Notes: generated from the sequence alone by a model not told the origin. 64,000 nt of DNA from Thermohalobaculum sp963822985 (GCA_963822985.1 CAWGJU010000010.1:248001-312000), one strand, 5' to 3'; numbered from the stretch's first letter, positions 44,461-56,090 are shown. A program made the numbers and translations.

Positions 44461-46272
44461 GCCTCGTCTCCTCCGGCGAGCAACGCGGCCGCCTGGCCTT
44501 GACCGACGGCGCGCACCTCGCCCGTCCCGCCACCCTCCACGGCCGCAGGCTGCTGCCGCGCGACCAGCTGCGGGTAGTTCCGGGTGCGCTTCTTCAGCAC
44601 TTCGTCGCGCGGCCCGAACTCGATCTGCTGGCCCTTGTCGATCATCAGCAGGAAGTCGCAGGCGGCGATCGCGCTCGGCCGGTGCGCCATGATGATGACG
44701 GTGCCGGCCCCGGCTCTTGGCGTCGCGGATCGCGTCGACCAGCGCCTGCTCGCCCTGCGCGTCGAGATTGGCGTTCGGCTCGTCGAGGATCAGCACCGCC
44801 GGGTCGCCGTAGAGCGCCCGGGCCAGCGCGACCCGCTGCCGCTGGCCGCCCGAGAGCCGCTGGCCGCCGGCGCCGATCTCGGTGTCATAGCCGCTCGGCA
44901 GGCCGAGCAGCAGGTCGTGCGCGCCGGCCCGCTGGGCGGCTAGCACGATCTCGCTCGGGTCCGGGTCGGCGTCGAGCCGGCTGATGTTCGCCGCCACCGT
45001 CCCGGACAGCAGGCCGATCTCCTGCGGCAGATAGCCGATATAGCGGCCGAGCACTTCGGGACGCCATTGGTCGAGGGCCGCGCCGTCGAGCCGCACCTTG
45101 CCGCCGGCGGGCGACCAGATCGCCGGTCAGCACCTTGGCGAGCGTGGTCTTGCCCGCGCCGGACGGCCCGATCACGCCCAGCGCCTGTCCCGGGTCGATG
45201 CTGAAGTTGATCCCGCGCAGAACCGGCACCTGTTCGCCCGGCGCGATGACGGCGAGGTTCTTGGCCTCGAATGAAGCCGCGCGGCGCCGGCAGCTCGGTC
45301 CGCTTCGCCTCGGGCGGGGTCTTCTCGAGCAGCTCGGAGAGCGATTTCCACCCTTTGACGGCGCGCTGGAGCAGAGCCCACTGCCCGATCGCCTGCTCGA
45401 TCGGCGCCAGGGCGCGGCCCATCAGGATCGAGCCCGCGATCATCATGCCGGCCGAGATCTCCTGCTGCAGCACGAGCCAGGCGCCGACCGCGAGCAGCAT
45501 GCTCTGCAGGTAGAACCGCAGCGCCTTGGAACTCGAGGTATAGCTGGCCGTACGGTCCGAGGCGAGCAGCTGCGTGCCCATCGCGCGCCTGCGCAGGGCC
45601 TCCCAGCGCGCGATGCCGATCTCGCGCATGCCGAGGCCCTGCACCACCTCGGCGTTCTGGCGCAGCGATTCGCCGAAGTTCTCGGCCTCGGCGCCGACAA
45701 TGGACGATTCCGCGTTCGGCCGGCGCGAGCGCATCTGGTTCAGCAGCGCCAGCACGACCAGCAGGACGCCGCCGGCTGTGGCGACAAAGCCGAGCATCGG
45801 GTGAAAGACGAAGATCGTCGCCAGGAAGATGGGCGTCCACGGCACGTCGAAAAGCGCGAAGGGCGCGGGACCCGACAGCAGCGTCCGGATCGAGTCGAGA
45901 TCGCGCGCCGCCGTGTTCGGCCTGGCCCGCTCGGCCGGCACCACCGAGCGCCGAAGCACGGAATCGAAGACCCGCACGTCGAGCAGCGCCTGGAAGCGGG
46001 CGCCCGCCCGCGCCAGCACGCGGCCGCGCGCGAACTCGAGCATGCCGATACATCAGGTAGAGGAAGGTGATCAGCGCCAGCAGCGCGACCAGCGTCTCCT
46101 CCGACCGGCTGGAAAGCACCCGGTCATAGACCTGCAGCATGAAGAGCGGCCCGGTCAGCATCAGCAGGTTGACGAAAAAGCTGAACACGCCCACGGCCAT
46201 GAAGTGCGAACGGCACTTCGCCATCGATCTGCGCAGTTCGGCGCGGCCCTTGTCGTATCTCACTCCGGACAT
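44457..46272 (-). CDS. Type I secretion ABC transporter, PrtD type (frameshifted)
   Basis: Inner-membrane ABC exporter for a C-terminally signalled protein. ATG 46272 (MSGVRYDKGRAELRRSMAK). The membrane domain has FFVNLLMLTGPLFMLQVYDR, the PrtD/HlyB hallmark. The ATPase has Walker A GPSGAGKTT, Q-loop GYLPQEIGLL, signature LSGGQRQRVALARAL and Walker B LILDEPNANLD. No C39 peptidase domain precedes it. Indels lie near 46040, 45275, 45120 and 44705. The substrate and TolC partner are not in the window. Confidence 0.88.
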
Positions 46273-46333
46273 GTTACTAACCTGCGATACGTGCTTGAGC
46301 CCATTTCGCTCACCAAAAGGTTGAAATACAACT

Positions 46334-46362
46334 ACAATACCCCGCCGAATTGGCCCGAACAA
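46334..46362 (-). promoter_or_regulatory. Candidate promoter of the type I secretion genes
   Basis: On the minus strand TTGTTC (46362-46357) and TATTGT (46339-46334) are separated by 17 bases, about 60 bases before the ABC start codon. It sits in a locally AT-richer part of the 46273-46674 spacer. The remainder of that 400-base spacer shows no gene. Confidence 0.35.
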
Positions 46363-46674
46363 CTCGTACGACGTTAGCCTCTTTATTCCAAGGCAGCGAG
46401 AGGGCACGCCTCCTTATTCCGACGAGGCGAAAACGGCGTAAACGGTAGGCCACGATCGCACGCGGCGCCCGCGATCCGCGGCAGCTGTCTTGGCGAACGC
46501 CGGCCGTCCCTCGCATCGATAGGCCCGCGGGAGAGTTACCCCAGCCCGCGTCGTCGCCTATATGCGCCCTGACGAAGCGGCCGGCGGGGCGGGCCTCCGG
46601 CGGCTGACCGGTTTGGGTGATGGGGCGGCCGCGGCCGCCCGGCCCGGGATTGAATGAGGACGGGAGACCAGGCG

Positions 46675-47289
46675 ATGCTTTTGGACAGACGCACTCTACT
46701 CGCTGGCGCCCTGGCCGGCGCAGGGATGGCGACATTGCTCGACGTAAGGGCGGCTTGGGCACTCGATGCCGACCAGGCCAGGGCCGTCGTACAGGCCACG
46801 ATTGACGACCTCGTCGTCATGCTGCGCGAGCCGGGCCCCGCCAGCAGCCGGGCGTCGGAGCTGCGCCGCATCATCGAGACCCGAGGCAACGTGCCGCAGA
46901 TCGCTAAGTTCTCGGCGGGCCGCGTCTGGCGCGAGATGACGCCCGAGCAGCAGCAGCGCTTCGTCGACGCGTTCTCGCACTACCTGGCGGTGACCTATTC
47001 GCGCCGATTCGACGAATACTCCGGTGACGACCCTAACATCTCGCTCGGCCGCACGATCGATGCCGGCAACAAGGGCTTCCTCGTCGAGTCGCCGATCCGC
47101 CAGCCCCAGGGCCAGCCGATCGCCGTCGAGTGGCTGATCAGCGATCGCGGCGGCAGGCCCGAGATCGTCGACCTGATCATCGAAGGCGTCTCCTTGGCGA
47201 CGACGCAGCGCGAAGAGATCGGCGCCAAGTTCCAGAGCCGGGGCCAGAACGTCGACGCGCTGATCACCGACCTGGCGGCGGCCAGCTGA
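46675..47289 (+). CDS. MlaC/Ttg2D-like phospholipid-binding periplasmic protein
   Basis: A lipid shuttle of the MlaC (toluene tolerance Ttg2D) family, 204 residues from ATG 46675 (GGGAGA upstream). The signal has a paired-Arg start (LLDRRTLLAGALAGAGMATL), compatible with Tat or Sec export. The core has FSAGRVWREMTPEQQQRFVD, FSHYLAVTYSRRFDEYSG and VEWLISDRGGRPEIVDLIIE. No mlaFEDB genes are adjacent, so it is an orphan copy. Confidence 0.85.
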   Translation: MLLDRRTLLAGALAGAGMATLLDVRAAWALDADQARAVVQATIDDLVVMLREPGPASSRASELRRIIETRGNVPQIAKFSAGRVWREMTPEQQQRFVDAFSHYLAVTYSRRFDEYSGDDPNISLGRTIDAGNKGFLVESPIRQPQGQPIAVEWLISDRGGRPEIVDLIIEGVSLATTQREEIGAKFQSRGQNVDALITDLAAAS

Positions 47290-47308
47290 CCACCGCACGC
47301 CCCGGCCG

Positions 47309-48115
47309 TCAGGCGCCAAACACCACCGGCGCCGAGAGCTGGCGGATCGTCTTGGTCAGCGCCATGGCGACGATCCGCCCGGTCTTGCGGTTCTCGGCCG
47401 AGGGCAGGACGTCCTCCTCGAAGCGCAGTCGGCCGAAGGCGCCCTCGGCCTCGAGCTCGACGACATGGCTGTCGATGCCGGGATCGGCGATGATGCGAAG
47501 CTCGGTCCGGTCCGCGCCGATACCGGTGAGCGCCGCGGCCGCCGAGATGTTGACGTTGGAGGGGTAAAGTGCAGCCCCGTCGCGCACCGGCCCTTCGTAG
47601 AGCACGACGGGCGCGTCGAGCGCGGCGAGGTCGCAGACCGCCTCGGCCGCCGTGCCCATCCATGACCCTGGATCCTTGCGGACCGTCACACGGACGCGCG
47701 TCAGCCCGCCGACAGCGGCGGCGCCCAGCATGTCGAGCGCGCCGATCCCCGCCGATGGGACGATCAGCCGCCGCCCGGAGGCGCGCGCCACCGATGTCAG
47801 CCGCTCGTAGAGCGCGTCGTCCATCAGCGCGCCTATGGCCGTGACGACGAGGTCGGCGCCCGCCTCGAGCGCTCGCTCGCCATGTTGGCGCACGGCGTCG
47901 TGCCCGGCGCACTCGACCACGGCGTCGAGGCGCTCGGCGAAGAATGCCTCCGGCTCGGCGGTCAGCGGCACGCCCGCCTCGAAGCGCCGGCTGCGGACCA
48001 GGATGGCCGGGCAGGTCGCCTCCCCCGCCCGGCCCTCGGCGATCGCCGACCAGAGGGCGCGGCCGATCGCGCCGAAGCCGATCAGGCCGACGCGAAGCGG
48101 ACGAGCGTGCGTCAC
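47309..48115 (-). CDS. Aspartate dehydrogenase family protein (NadX type)
   Basis: An NAD(P)-dependent L-aspartate dehydrogenase homologue, which in some bacteria makes iminoaspartate for NAD synthesis. GTG 48115 overlaps the LivM stop (GTGA). The 268 residues have the Rossmann loop VGLIGFGAIGRAL, VVECAGHDAV, VPSAGIGALDMLGAAAVGGL, RKDPGSW, YPSNVNISAAAAL and a C-terminal IIADPG. It is intact. Coupling to an amino-acid-type ABC importer suggests it acts on the imported compound or a product of it (inference). Confidence 0.8.
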   Translation of the reverse strand: MTHARPLRVGLIGFGAIGRALWSAIAEGRAGEATCPAILVRSRRFEAGVPLTAEPEAFFAERLDAVVECAGHDAVRQHGERALEAGADLVVTAIGALMDDALYERLTSVARASGRRLIVPSAGIGALDMLGAAAVGGLTRVRVTVRKDPGSWMGTAAEAVCDLAALDAPVVLYEGPVRDGAALYPSNVNISAAAALTGIGADRTELRIIADPGIDSHVVELEAEGAFGRLRFEEDVLPSAENRKTGRIVAMALTKTIRQLSAPVVFGA

Positions 48116-49119
48116 GCCCGGCGGCCGACAGGTAGCCCGCGCGGCACAGCGCTGCGCGCCGGTCGAAGAGCGCGGCGAGCGTGCCGACGACGCCGCGCGG
48201 CATGTAGATGATGAACAGCACCAGCATCGCGCCATAGATCAGCACGTCGAGCCCATGCACCTCGTTGCCGAAGGCCTGGCGCAAGCCCTCGGCCAGCAGC
48301 AGCGTGATCAGCGCGCCGACGGTCGGCCCGAGCTGGACGAACATGCCGCCGGCGATCGCGGCGAAGACGATCTGCAGCGAGATGCCGACGCCCGACACCG
48401 TCTCGGGGTTGATGTAGAGCTGGTACTGGCCGTAGAGCGCGCCGCCGACTGCCGCCATCGCCGCCGAGATGGCCGTGACGACCAGCTTCAGCCGGGTGAC
48501 GCGGATGCCGAGGGAGGCGGCGGCGTCCTCCTCCTGGCTCGCCGCCTCGAGCGCATAGCGCATCATCGAGCGGTCGACGGCGCGCCAGACCAGCAGCCCG
48601 GCCAGCCAGACGCCGAAGATTATATAATACCAGACGGTCTTGTCGGCGAACTGCAGCGCATAAAACGAGACCGGGTTGTCCGGCCCGACCTCGCTCGCCG
48701 GCGTGACCCCGAGCGAGCCGCCGGTCCAGTCGCGCAACGCCACGATCGAGCAGCCGCGTCACCTCGGCCAACGCCAGCGTGACCAGCGCGAAATAATGCC
48801 CGGTGATGCGGAAGCGGAAGCATGGCAAGCCGATGGCGAGCGCCACCGCGACCGAGATGACCACGGCCACAGGGATGCCGATCCAGGGCGTCACGCCTGC
48901 GTGGTTCCACAGCATGGTCACGCCGTAGGCGCCGATGCCGACCAGCGCGCCATGCCCGAGCGAGGTCAGGCCGAACCGCCCCATCACCGCCCAGCCGGTG
49001 TAGATAAAGCCCCAAAGCAGCACCAGGATGGCGACGTGCAGCATGTAGTCGTCGGCGACCAGGAACGGCACGGCCAGCAGCGCGAGCAGCCCGATCGCCT
49101 TGGCGATGACGGCGGCCAC
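48112..49119 (-). CDS. livM: LivM-type ABC permease (frameshifts)
   Basis: Inner-membrane permease of a hydrophobic-amino-acid (HAAT) importer. GTG 49119, five bases after the LivH stop. The N-terminal part (WAVMGRFGLTSLGHGALVGI, FRFRITGHYFALVTLALAEV) and the second half (EEDAAASLGIRVTRLKLVVT, VFAAIAGGMFVQLGPTVGAL) are in different frames (indel near 48745). The TGA at 48112 requires another indel near 48150. Its motifs are those of LivM. Confidence 0.85.
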   Translation of the reverse strand: MAAVIAKAIGLLALLAVPFLVADDYMLHVAILVLLWGFIYTGWAVMGRFGLTSLGHGALVGIGAYGVTMLWNHAGVTPWIGIPVAVVISVAVALAIGLPCFRFRITGHYFALVTLALAEVTRLLDRGVARLDRRLARGHAGERGRAGQPGLVLCAAVRRQDRLVLYNLRRLAGRAAGLARRRPLDDALCARGGEPGGGRRRLPRHPRHPAEAGRHGHLGGDGGSRRRALRPVPALHQPRDGVGRRHLAADRLRRDRRRHVRPARADRRRADHAAAGRGLAPGLRQRGAWARRADLWRDAGAVHHLHAARRRRHARRALRPARSAVPRGLPVGRRA

Positions 49120-49124
49120 CCCGC

Positions 49125-49998
49125 TCAGCCCCGCGTGCCGAGGATGCCCTGCGGGCGCAGGAACATCATGACGATGAAAAAGGCGAAGGCCAGCACATAG
49201 CCCCACTCGACCGCGGTGTAGAAGCCGCCGACCGCGATGAACTCGGCGAAGATGAAGGCGGCGATGAAGCCGCCGAACATGTTGCCGAGGCCGCCCATCA
49301 CGCAGACCATGAAGGTGATCGGGCCGAAGCTGAGGCCGATCGCCGGGTGGATGTCGTAGAGCATCGCCAGCAGGCAGGCGCCGAGCCCCGCCAGCCCGCC
49401 GCCCATGCGCCGAGGTGATCAGGTAGATGCGCGCCGGGTTCACCCCCATCAGCGGCATGACGGCGCGGTCCATCGAGATCGCCCGGATGGCGACGCCCAG
49501 ATAGGTGCGCTTGAGGAACAGCCACAGCCCCGCCACCGCGACGAGCGAGGTCAGGAAGGCGGCGATCCGCGTCCACGGGAAGAACATGTCGCCGACCGTG
49601 ACCGAGCCGAGCGAGACGCCGAGCGTGCGGAACTCGACCGAGAAGATCATCGTCGCCGCGCCCTGCAGGAAGAACAGGACGCCGCCCGTCACCAGAAGCT
49701 GGTTGATCGGCTCGGTATGCAGGATCGGCCGGATGACCACCCAATGCAGGATCGCGCCCAGCGCCGCCACCGCGACGATCCCGCCCGCCATGGCCAGCAC
49801 CAGCGGCAGCCCCATCGGCACGTGCAGCCACCAGATCGCGTACATGCCGATCATGACGAGCTCGGCATAGCAGATCCAGACCACGTCGATGACGCCGAAG
49901 ACGAGGTTCAGCCCCAGTGACAGCAGCGCCAGCACGCCGCCGAACAGCAGCCCCTGGATGACCGTCTCCCACAGGAACGGATCGGTCAGAAAATCCAC
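49125..49998 (-). CDS. livH: LivH-type ABC permease (one frameshift)
   Basis: Partner permease of LivM. GTG 49998 follows a G run (MDFLTDPFLWETVIQGLLFG). Features: LLSLGLNLVFGVIDVVWICY, then TEPINQLLVTGGVLFFLQGA. After an indel near 49405 come MGGGLAGLGACLLAMLYDIH and VCVMGGLGNMFGGFIAAFIF. The hydrophobic profile is that of an 8-TM LivH. Confidence 0.87.
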
Positions 49999-50063
49999 GG
50001 CACCCCCCCGTCATCCTGGCCCGAATGGCGGATGCGAGCAGCCACCCCAAATCGGCGCCGTAG

Positions 50064-50083
50064 GGTGGGCGCTCGCACCCACC
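50064..50083. repeat. Hairpin repeat between livF and livH genes
   Basis: ggtgggcg-ct-cgcacccacc forms a stem with a two-base bulge in the 99-base spacer of the importer operon. Such GGTGGG...CCCACC elements resemble dispersed intergenic palindromes of proteobacteria. It could tune expression between the ATPase and permease genes. Confidence 0.35.
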
Positions 50084-50097
50084 ATCCGATGTTCGGA

Positions 50098-50802
<705 letters not shown>

Positions 50803-50803
<1 letters not shown>

Positions 50804-51611
50804 CAGGAGAACGCCGCGCCCGAAGATTGACCGGCGGACTGGCCGGCGGACTGACCGGCGACCTGGGTTTGCACCGCCTGCGCGTCAGTGCCGAGATAGA
50901 CCTCGATCACCTTCGGGTGGTGCGCGACCTCGACCGGCAGCCCCTCGGCGATCAGCTCGCCATGGTCGAGCACGATGCAGCGGTCGACCACGCGCATCAG
51001 CACGCCCATGATGTGCTCGACCCAAATGATCGTGATACCCTTCTCGCGGCGGATGGCGTCCAGCATGTCGGCCGCCTGCTCCATCTCGCGCTCGTCGAGG
51101 CCGCCCAGGGACTCGTCGGCCAGCAGCAGGCGCGGCCGCGTCGCCAAGCGCGCGCGCGATCTCGAGCTTCTTCAGCCCGGCGGCGCCCAGCTGGTCGACG
51201 CGCGCGCCCGCATCCGTCGGCAGCTGCGCCAGCTCCAGCGCCTCGGCCGCCCGCGCCCACGCCTCGTCGCGCCCGAGCCGCCCGTCGGCGCCGTAGAAGG
51301 CGGCCAGCGCCACGTTCTCGAGCAGCGACAGCTGCCGGAACGGCCGTGGGATCTGATAGGTGCGGGCGATGCCGGCATGGCAGATCTCGGCCGGCGTCAT
51401 GCCCGCCGATCTCGCGCCCCTCGAGGCGGATCGTGCCGGCGCTGGGCGCCAGCGCGCCGGCGATCAGGTTGAAGGTCGTGCTCTTGCCCGAGCCGTTCGG
51501 CCCGATCAGCCCGAGGATCTCGCCCTCGGCCAGGTCGAAGCTGACGCGGTCGACGGCCGTGAAGCCGCCGAACCGCTTGGTCAGCTCGCGCACCTCGAGC
51601 ATGGCCGCCAT
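50803..51611 (-). CDS. livG: LivG-type ABC ATPase (two frameshifts)
   Basis: The second importer ATPase. ATG 51611 (or 51602). Walker A GPNGSGKST, the LivG segment GIARTYQIPRPFRQLSLLEN, then Walker B region PRLLLADESLGGLDERE and the H-loop VEHIMGVLM. Indels near 51395 and 51148 (extra T in gcgcttggcg). The signature region reads LKKLEIARAL rather than a canonical LSGGQ, as in the divergent signatures of some LivG. An AGQSAGQSAGQS tail precedes the stop. Confidence 0.85.
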
Positions 51612-51641
51612 CGGCGGTCTCTCGCGGCCGTCTGGGCGCGC

Positions 51642-52965
51642 CTAGTCGGCCGCGTAGGCGTGGCCCTCGGGCAGCGGCAGCACCGGCTCGGCGGTCTTGA
51701 TCGCATCGGGCCAGACGATCTTGGTCTCGCCGCCGACGAATTGCATCACGACCGGGCTGGAAAGCTCGTTCTGCCCCGACATCGGCGTGCCCGGCGGGAA
51801 GAACTTGACGCCATAGCCCTGGATCGTGCCGCCGACGGGGATGTCGGTCTCGAGCGCGGCCTCGCGCAGCGCATCCGGACCATAGCCGCCATGCTTCTCG
51901 ATCGCCCGCGGCAGCACGTCGGTGAAGAAGATCCAGGCCTGGTTGAAGCCCATCGAGACATGCGTCGGCACCTCGTTGGCGCCCGTCTCCGCCTTGTAGC
52001 GCTTGACCATCTCGGCCGTCAGGTCCCCCAGGCCCGGCGCCAGCGTCGCCGGGTCCAGCAGCTGCGCCGCCACCGGATCGACGTTGTAGATATAGTCGGC
52101 GTCGTCGCCGAACGTCTCCATCAGCTTGTCGATCTGGCCATAGCCCGCGCCGTGGCCGATCAGCGCCTTCCATTTCAGCCCCTGCTCCTGAGACTGGCGC
52201 AGGAACAGCGTGATGTCGGGGTTGTAGCCGGTGTGCAGGATCACGTCCGGCTTGGCGCGCCGCAGCTTGGTCACCATGCTGGAGAGATCGGGCGCGGTGG
52301 CCGCGTATCCCTCCTTCAGCACGATATCCATGCCGTACTTGCCGCAGGTCTCCTCGTTGCCGGCGGCGACGCCCGCGCCATAGGGGCCGTCCTCGTAGAT
52401 GATGGCGACCTTCAGGTCCTCGGGCGCGATGCCCAGCTTCTCCTGCGATTGCTCCTTCAGGAAGGTGCAGGATGCGGCGCCGAACTGGTCCGAATGCACC
52501 TGCGCGCGGAAGACGTATTGCAGGTTCTTGTCCTTGAAGACGGCGGACGAGACGCAGACGTTCGCCCACATGAACTTCTTCTGCTGGTCGACCTGCTGGG
52601 CCATCGGCACGCATTGCGCCGACGAGAAGACGCCCATGATCAGATCGACCTTCTCCTGCTCCAGCAGGCGGGTCATCTCGCTGATCGCCACCTCGGCCTT
52701 GGACTGGGCGTCGGCGATCACCGGCTCGAGCTTGTGGCCGTCGACGCCGCCCTGCTCGTTGATCATGTCGAAGGCGATCTCGGTGGCGATGGCCGCCGCC
52801 TTCGAGCCGCCGGCGGCCAGCGGGCCGGTGTAGTCATAGATCACGCCGATGCGGATCGGCTCCTTGTCCTGGGCCTGCAGCGACAGCGGCATGGCGACCG
52901 CCCCCATGCGGCCGCCGCGGCGATGGCAAGCGCGCGACCGGGCGCCGCGTGAGCGTTGATGGCAT
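51642..52965 (-). CDS. Periplasmic substrate-binding protein of the Liv-type importer (signal-peptide frameshifts)
   Basis: Peripla_BP_6 protein that captures the transported compound. ATG 52965 follows GAGGAA, and two indels within the signal peptide are needed to reach the mature frame at QAQDKEPIRIGVIYDYTGPL. The body is intact: MINEQGGVDGHKLEPVIADA, MGVFSSAQCVPMAQQ, VAIIYEDGPYGAGVAAGNEE. About 440 residues. Ligand could be an amino acid, amide or aromatic acid; binding residues do not decide. Confidence 0.87.
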
Positions 52966-53092
52966 CGGATTTCCTCCCCGGTTGCGCGCGCGCCGGTATG
53001 CTCCGGCCTCGCGCGCGGCTTGACGCGGGCCAAGTGTTCCGGGCGGCCCGCGCGAATGTCAAGCGCGGCCGGTGATCGGCTCGGCTGATCGC

Positions 53093-54360
53093 TCAGCCCC
53101 AGTCGGGCGCCCAGGCGTGGCGCGGCTCCAGCCGCGGCTTGTTGCGGTGGCGGCGGAGCTCGAGCCGGCCGATCTGGTTGCGGTGCACCTCGTCCGGCCC
53201 GTCGGCGACGCGCAGCAGCCGCGCCGTGGCATAGGCCGCGCCGAGCCCGTAATCGTTGGCCGTGCCGATGCCGCCGAAGACCTGCATCGCCCAGTCGATC
53301 ACCTTGCAGGCCATGTTGGGCGCCGCGACCTTGATCATGGCGATCTCTTGCCGCGCCGCCTTGTTGCCGACGGTGTCCATCATCCAGGCGGCCTTCAGCG
53401 TCAGCAGCCGGCACTGCTCGATCGCGATGCGCGACTCGGCGATGCGCTCGAGCGTCACCGTCTGCTCGGCGACCGGCTTGCCGAACGCCACCCGCTCCTC
53501 GGCGCGCCGGCACATCAGTCTCGAGGCAGCGCTCGGCCAGGCCGATCAGCCGCATGCAGTGGTGGATGCGCCCCGGCCCTAGCCGGCCTTGCGCGATCTC
53601 GAACCCGCGGCCCTCGCCCAGCAGCATGTTCGCCGCCGGCACGCGGACATCGTCGAAGACCACCTCCGAGGCCCGGTCCGGCATGCCGTAATAGTTGAAG
53701 ACCGGGATCGGCCGCAGCACCCGCACGCCGGGCGCATCCCGCGGCACCAGGATCATCGACTGCTGCTTGTGCCGGTCCGGGTTCTCCGGGTCCGACTTGC
53801 CCATGAAGATGAAGACGGCGCAGCTCGGATGCGTCGCGTTCGTCGTGTACCATTTGTGGCCGTTGACGACGTACTCGTCGCCGGCCTGGTCGCCGGCGCG
53901 CCTGATCTGGCTCTCGATGTTGGTCGCGTCCGACGAGGCGACCGCCGGCTCGGTCATGGCGAAGGCCGAGCGGATCTCGCCCGCCAGCAGGGGCTTCAGC
54001 CAGCGCTCCTGCTGCTCGGGCGTGCCATAGCGGGCCAGCACCTCCATGTTGCCCGTGTCGGGCGCGTTGCAGTTGAAGACCTCGGGCGCCAGGAACGATC
54101 GCCCCATGATCTCGCAGAGCGGCGCGTATTCCAGGTTGGTCAGCCCCGCACCGTGCTCGCTCTCCGGCAGGAACAGGTTCCACAGCCCCGCCTCGCGCGC
54201 GCGGGGCTTCAGCTCCTCGATCACCGGCCAGACCGCCCAGGGGCCAAGCGTCCATCGCCTCCTCGAAATGGCGCGCCTCGGCCGGGTAGACGTGCTCGTC
54301 CATGAAGGCCTCGAGCCGCCCCTGCAGGGCGCGCACCTTCGGGCTCGTCTCGAAATCCAT
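53093..54360 (-). CDS. Acyl-CoA dehydrogenase (two frameshifts)
   Basis: FAD-dependent alpha,beta-dehydrogenation of an acyl-CoA. ATG 54360 follows GGAGAGG (MDFETSPKVRALQGRLEAFM). Indels near 54245 and 53518. Family motifs: YGTPEQQERWLKPLLAGEIR, FAMTEPAVASSDATNIE (flavin/substrate site), NGHKWYTTNATHPSC, then MQVFGGIGTANDYGLGAAYA. About 415 residues, like the long-chain/ACAD10-11 group. Thirteen bases after the FAD oxidoreductase gene. Confidence 0.88.
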
Positions 54361-54373
54361 CGCGTCCTCTCCT

Positions 54374-55850
54374 TCAGCCAATCGGCAGCGTGTACTCGTC
54401 GCCCAGAAGCTCGGGCTCGGCATAGGCCCAAAGCCGGGCGCGATGCTGGGCGGCATCCTCCAGGAAGAGGTCCCGAGCGATGGCGCGGGCCAGCCGTTCC
54501 GCCCCTTCGCTCGCCTGCGGGATGTCGTTGGCCAGGTTGCCGAGCGAGGGCTGCGCCGCATGGGTGAAGCAGCGGATGCGCGGCGAGGCCCCGGTCTTCC
54601 CCTGGCCGCTCTTCTCCGGCCGCTCTTCCCGGGCCGCGGCGCGGAACTCGAAGCCGGGCCCGAGGGCCGGGCGCGTCGAGATACTCGTCGCCCGCATCGG
54701 TGCAGCCATGGTCCAGATCGCGCCAAAGCAGCACCCGGTCAGCGAGACCGGCAAGCTCCGGCGCCGCCGCAAGGTCGAAGCGGAACCCGGTGCCGAGGAT
54801 CACCTCGTCCGCCGCGAACGCGCCCTTCGCCGTCCGCAGGACCAGGCCGCCGTCGCCCTGCCGCTCGACCGCCTCCGTCTCGACGCCCAGCACGATGCGC
54901 ACGCCCGCCCGCATCGCCCGCTGCACGGTGTGGCGCGGCGGCGCCACGCGGGCCGCGGCGACATGGCGCAGCCAGGCCAGCCGCTCGGCGTCGGGCAGGT
55001 CGGGAAAACCGTGGGCGAAGCCCGGATAGACGGTCTGCTTCATCTTGTTGACGGTCGGCAGCCGCTCGGCCCGGCCGAGCAGCACGATCTCGGCCCCCGC
55101 CTCGGCCGCCACGCAGGCATTGTCGAAGGCCGAGGCCGAGAGCCCGACGACCGCCACGCGCCGGCCGCGCAGCGCCGCCACATCCAGCGGTTCCGAGCTG
55201 TGCCGCACGCCCGCTCCCATGAACGGCGCGAAGGCCGCGGGCACGCGCGGCCGCGCCTGCCCTTCGCGCCCCGTCGCCAGCACCACCTGCCGGGCGTATA
55301 CGGTCTGATCCCCGCCCGGCCCCGCCAGCCGCGCCGCCACGAGGCGCCCGGCGGGCGCGAGGCCCAGAAGCCGCACGCCGCTCTCGATCGCGCGCCCCCG
55401 TCACCCGCGCGTACCAGCCCAGATACCGCGCCCAGTCCTCGCGCCGGATATAGCCCAGCCGCTCCCACCCCGCTTGCGCCATGCTGCGCCTCCCACCAGG
55501 CGCGGAAGGTCAGCTCGGGCAGCCCCAGCGCCGGCCCCATCAGGTGCTTGGGCGAGCGCAGCAGCTCCATGCGCGCATAGCTCAGCCAAGGCCCCTCCAG
55601 CCCCGCCGGCCGGGCATCGACCTGCCGGATCCGCGCGATCCCCAGCCGGCGCAGCGCAAAGGCGGCGGCGAGCCCGTTCATGCCTGCGCCCGCGATCAGC
55701 ACGTCGGCCGCCGGCCGCGCATCCGGGCCGGGCACCTCCGGCACCCAGTCGGCCGGCGGATGGTTCAGCCTGGCGAGCCCGCGCGCCAGCGATGCCTCGA
55801 GCCGCGGCCAGCCCCGCCCCTTCCGCCGCTGACGATCCCGCGATCTCCAT
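54374..55850 (-). CDS. FAD/NAD(P)-binding monooxygenase-like protein (several frameshifts)
   Basis: A two-dinucleotide-fold flavoprotein of about 490 residues. ATG 55850. First Rossmann: DVLIAGAGMNGLAAAFALRR; then LEGPWLSYARMELLRSPKHL; second Rossmann: RRVAVVGLSASAFDNACVAA; then EVILGTGFRFDLAAAPELAG. Indels near 55800, 55490, 55395 and 54670. The layout resembles flavin monooxygenases, but the canonical FxGxxxHxxxY fingerprint is not seen. First gene of the operon with the dehydrogenase and importer. Confidence 0.78.
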
Positions 55851-56010
55851 GGCCGCGAGGCTAACCGCGCGCGCGCATACCGGGCAATCGCCATCCCATC
55901 GGCCGGTGTCGGCCTCGCCGCCTCGGCTCTGCTCCCCGGGGCGGCGCAGGGGCAGCAGCGGACCTCGGCCCCCCGGCTCAGCCACAGCGGAACCACAGGG
56001 GGAGCCGCGC

Positions 56011-56038
56011 TTGCATCGCGCCCGACCGCCTGTATATA
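56011..56038 (+). promoter_or_regulatory. Candidate promoter of yajC-secDF
   Basis: TTGCAT (56011-56016) and TATATA (56033-56038) are 16 bases apart, 53 bases before the yajC ATG. The -10 context gcctgtatat is the same as at the rpsU promoter. It lies in the 240-base divergent spacer, which holds nothing else I can support. Confidence 0.45.
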
Positions 56039-56090
56039 CGCGCCATCGCCGCGGGCCTGCCCGCAGCGACAGGACAAGCCGAGAGACGAG

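Noticed and set aside
46273..46407. Upstream extension of the type I ABC gene to an ATG at 46407.
   Set aside because: The extra 45 residues show no family similarity and would cover the candidate promoter; MSGVRYDKG at 46272 is a normal family start.
51642..55376. A 1244-codon open frame on the minus strand.
   Set aside because: It is a chance fusion: parts of the oxidoreductase, acyl-CoA dehydrogenase and binding-protein frames joined by frameshifts, with non-coding frames between. Not a giant protein.
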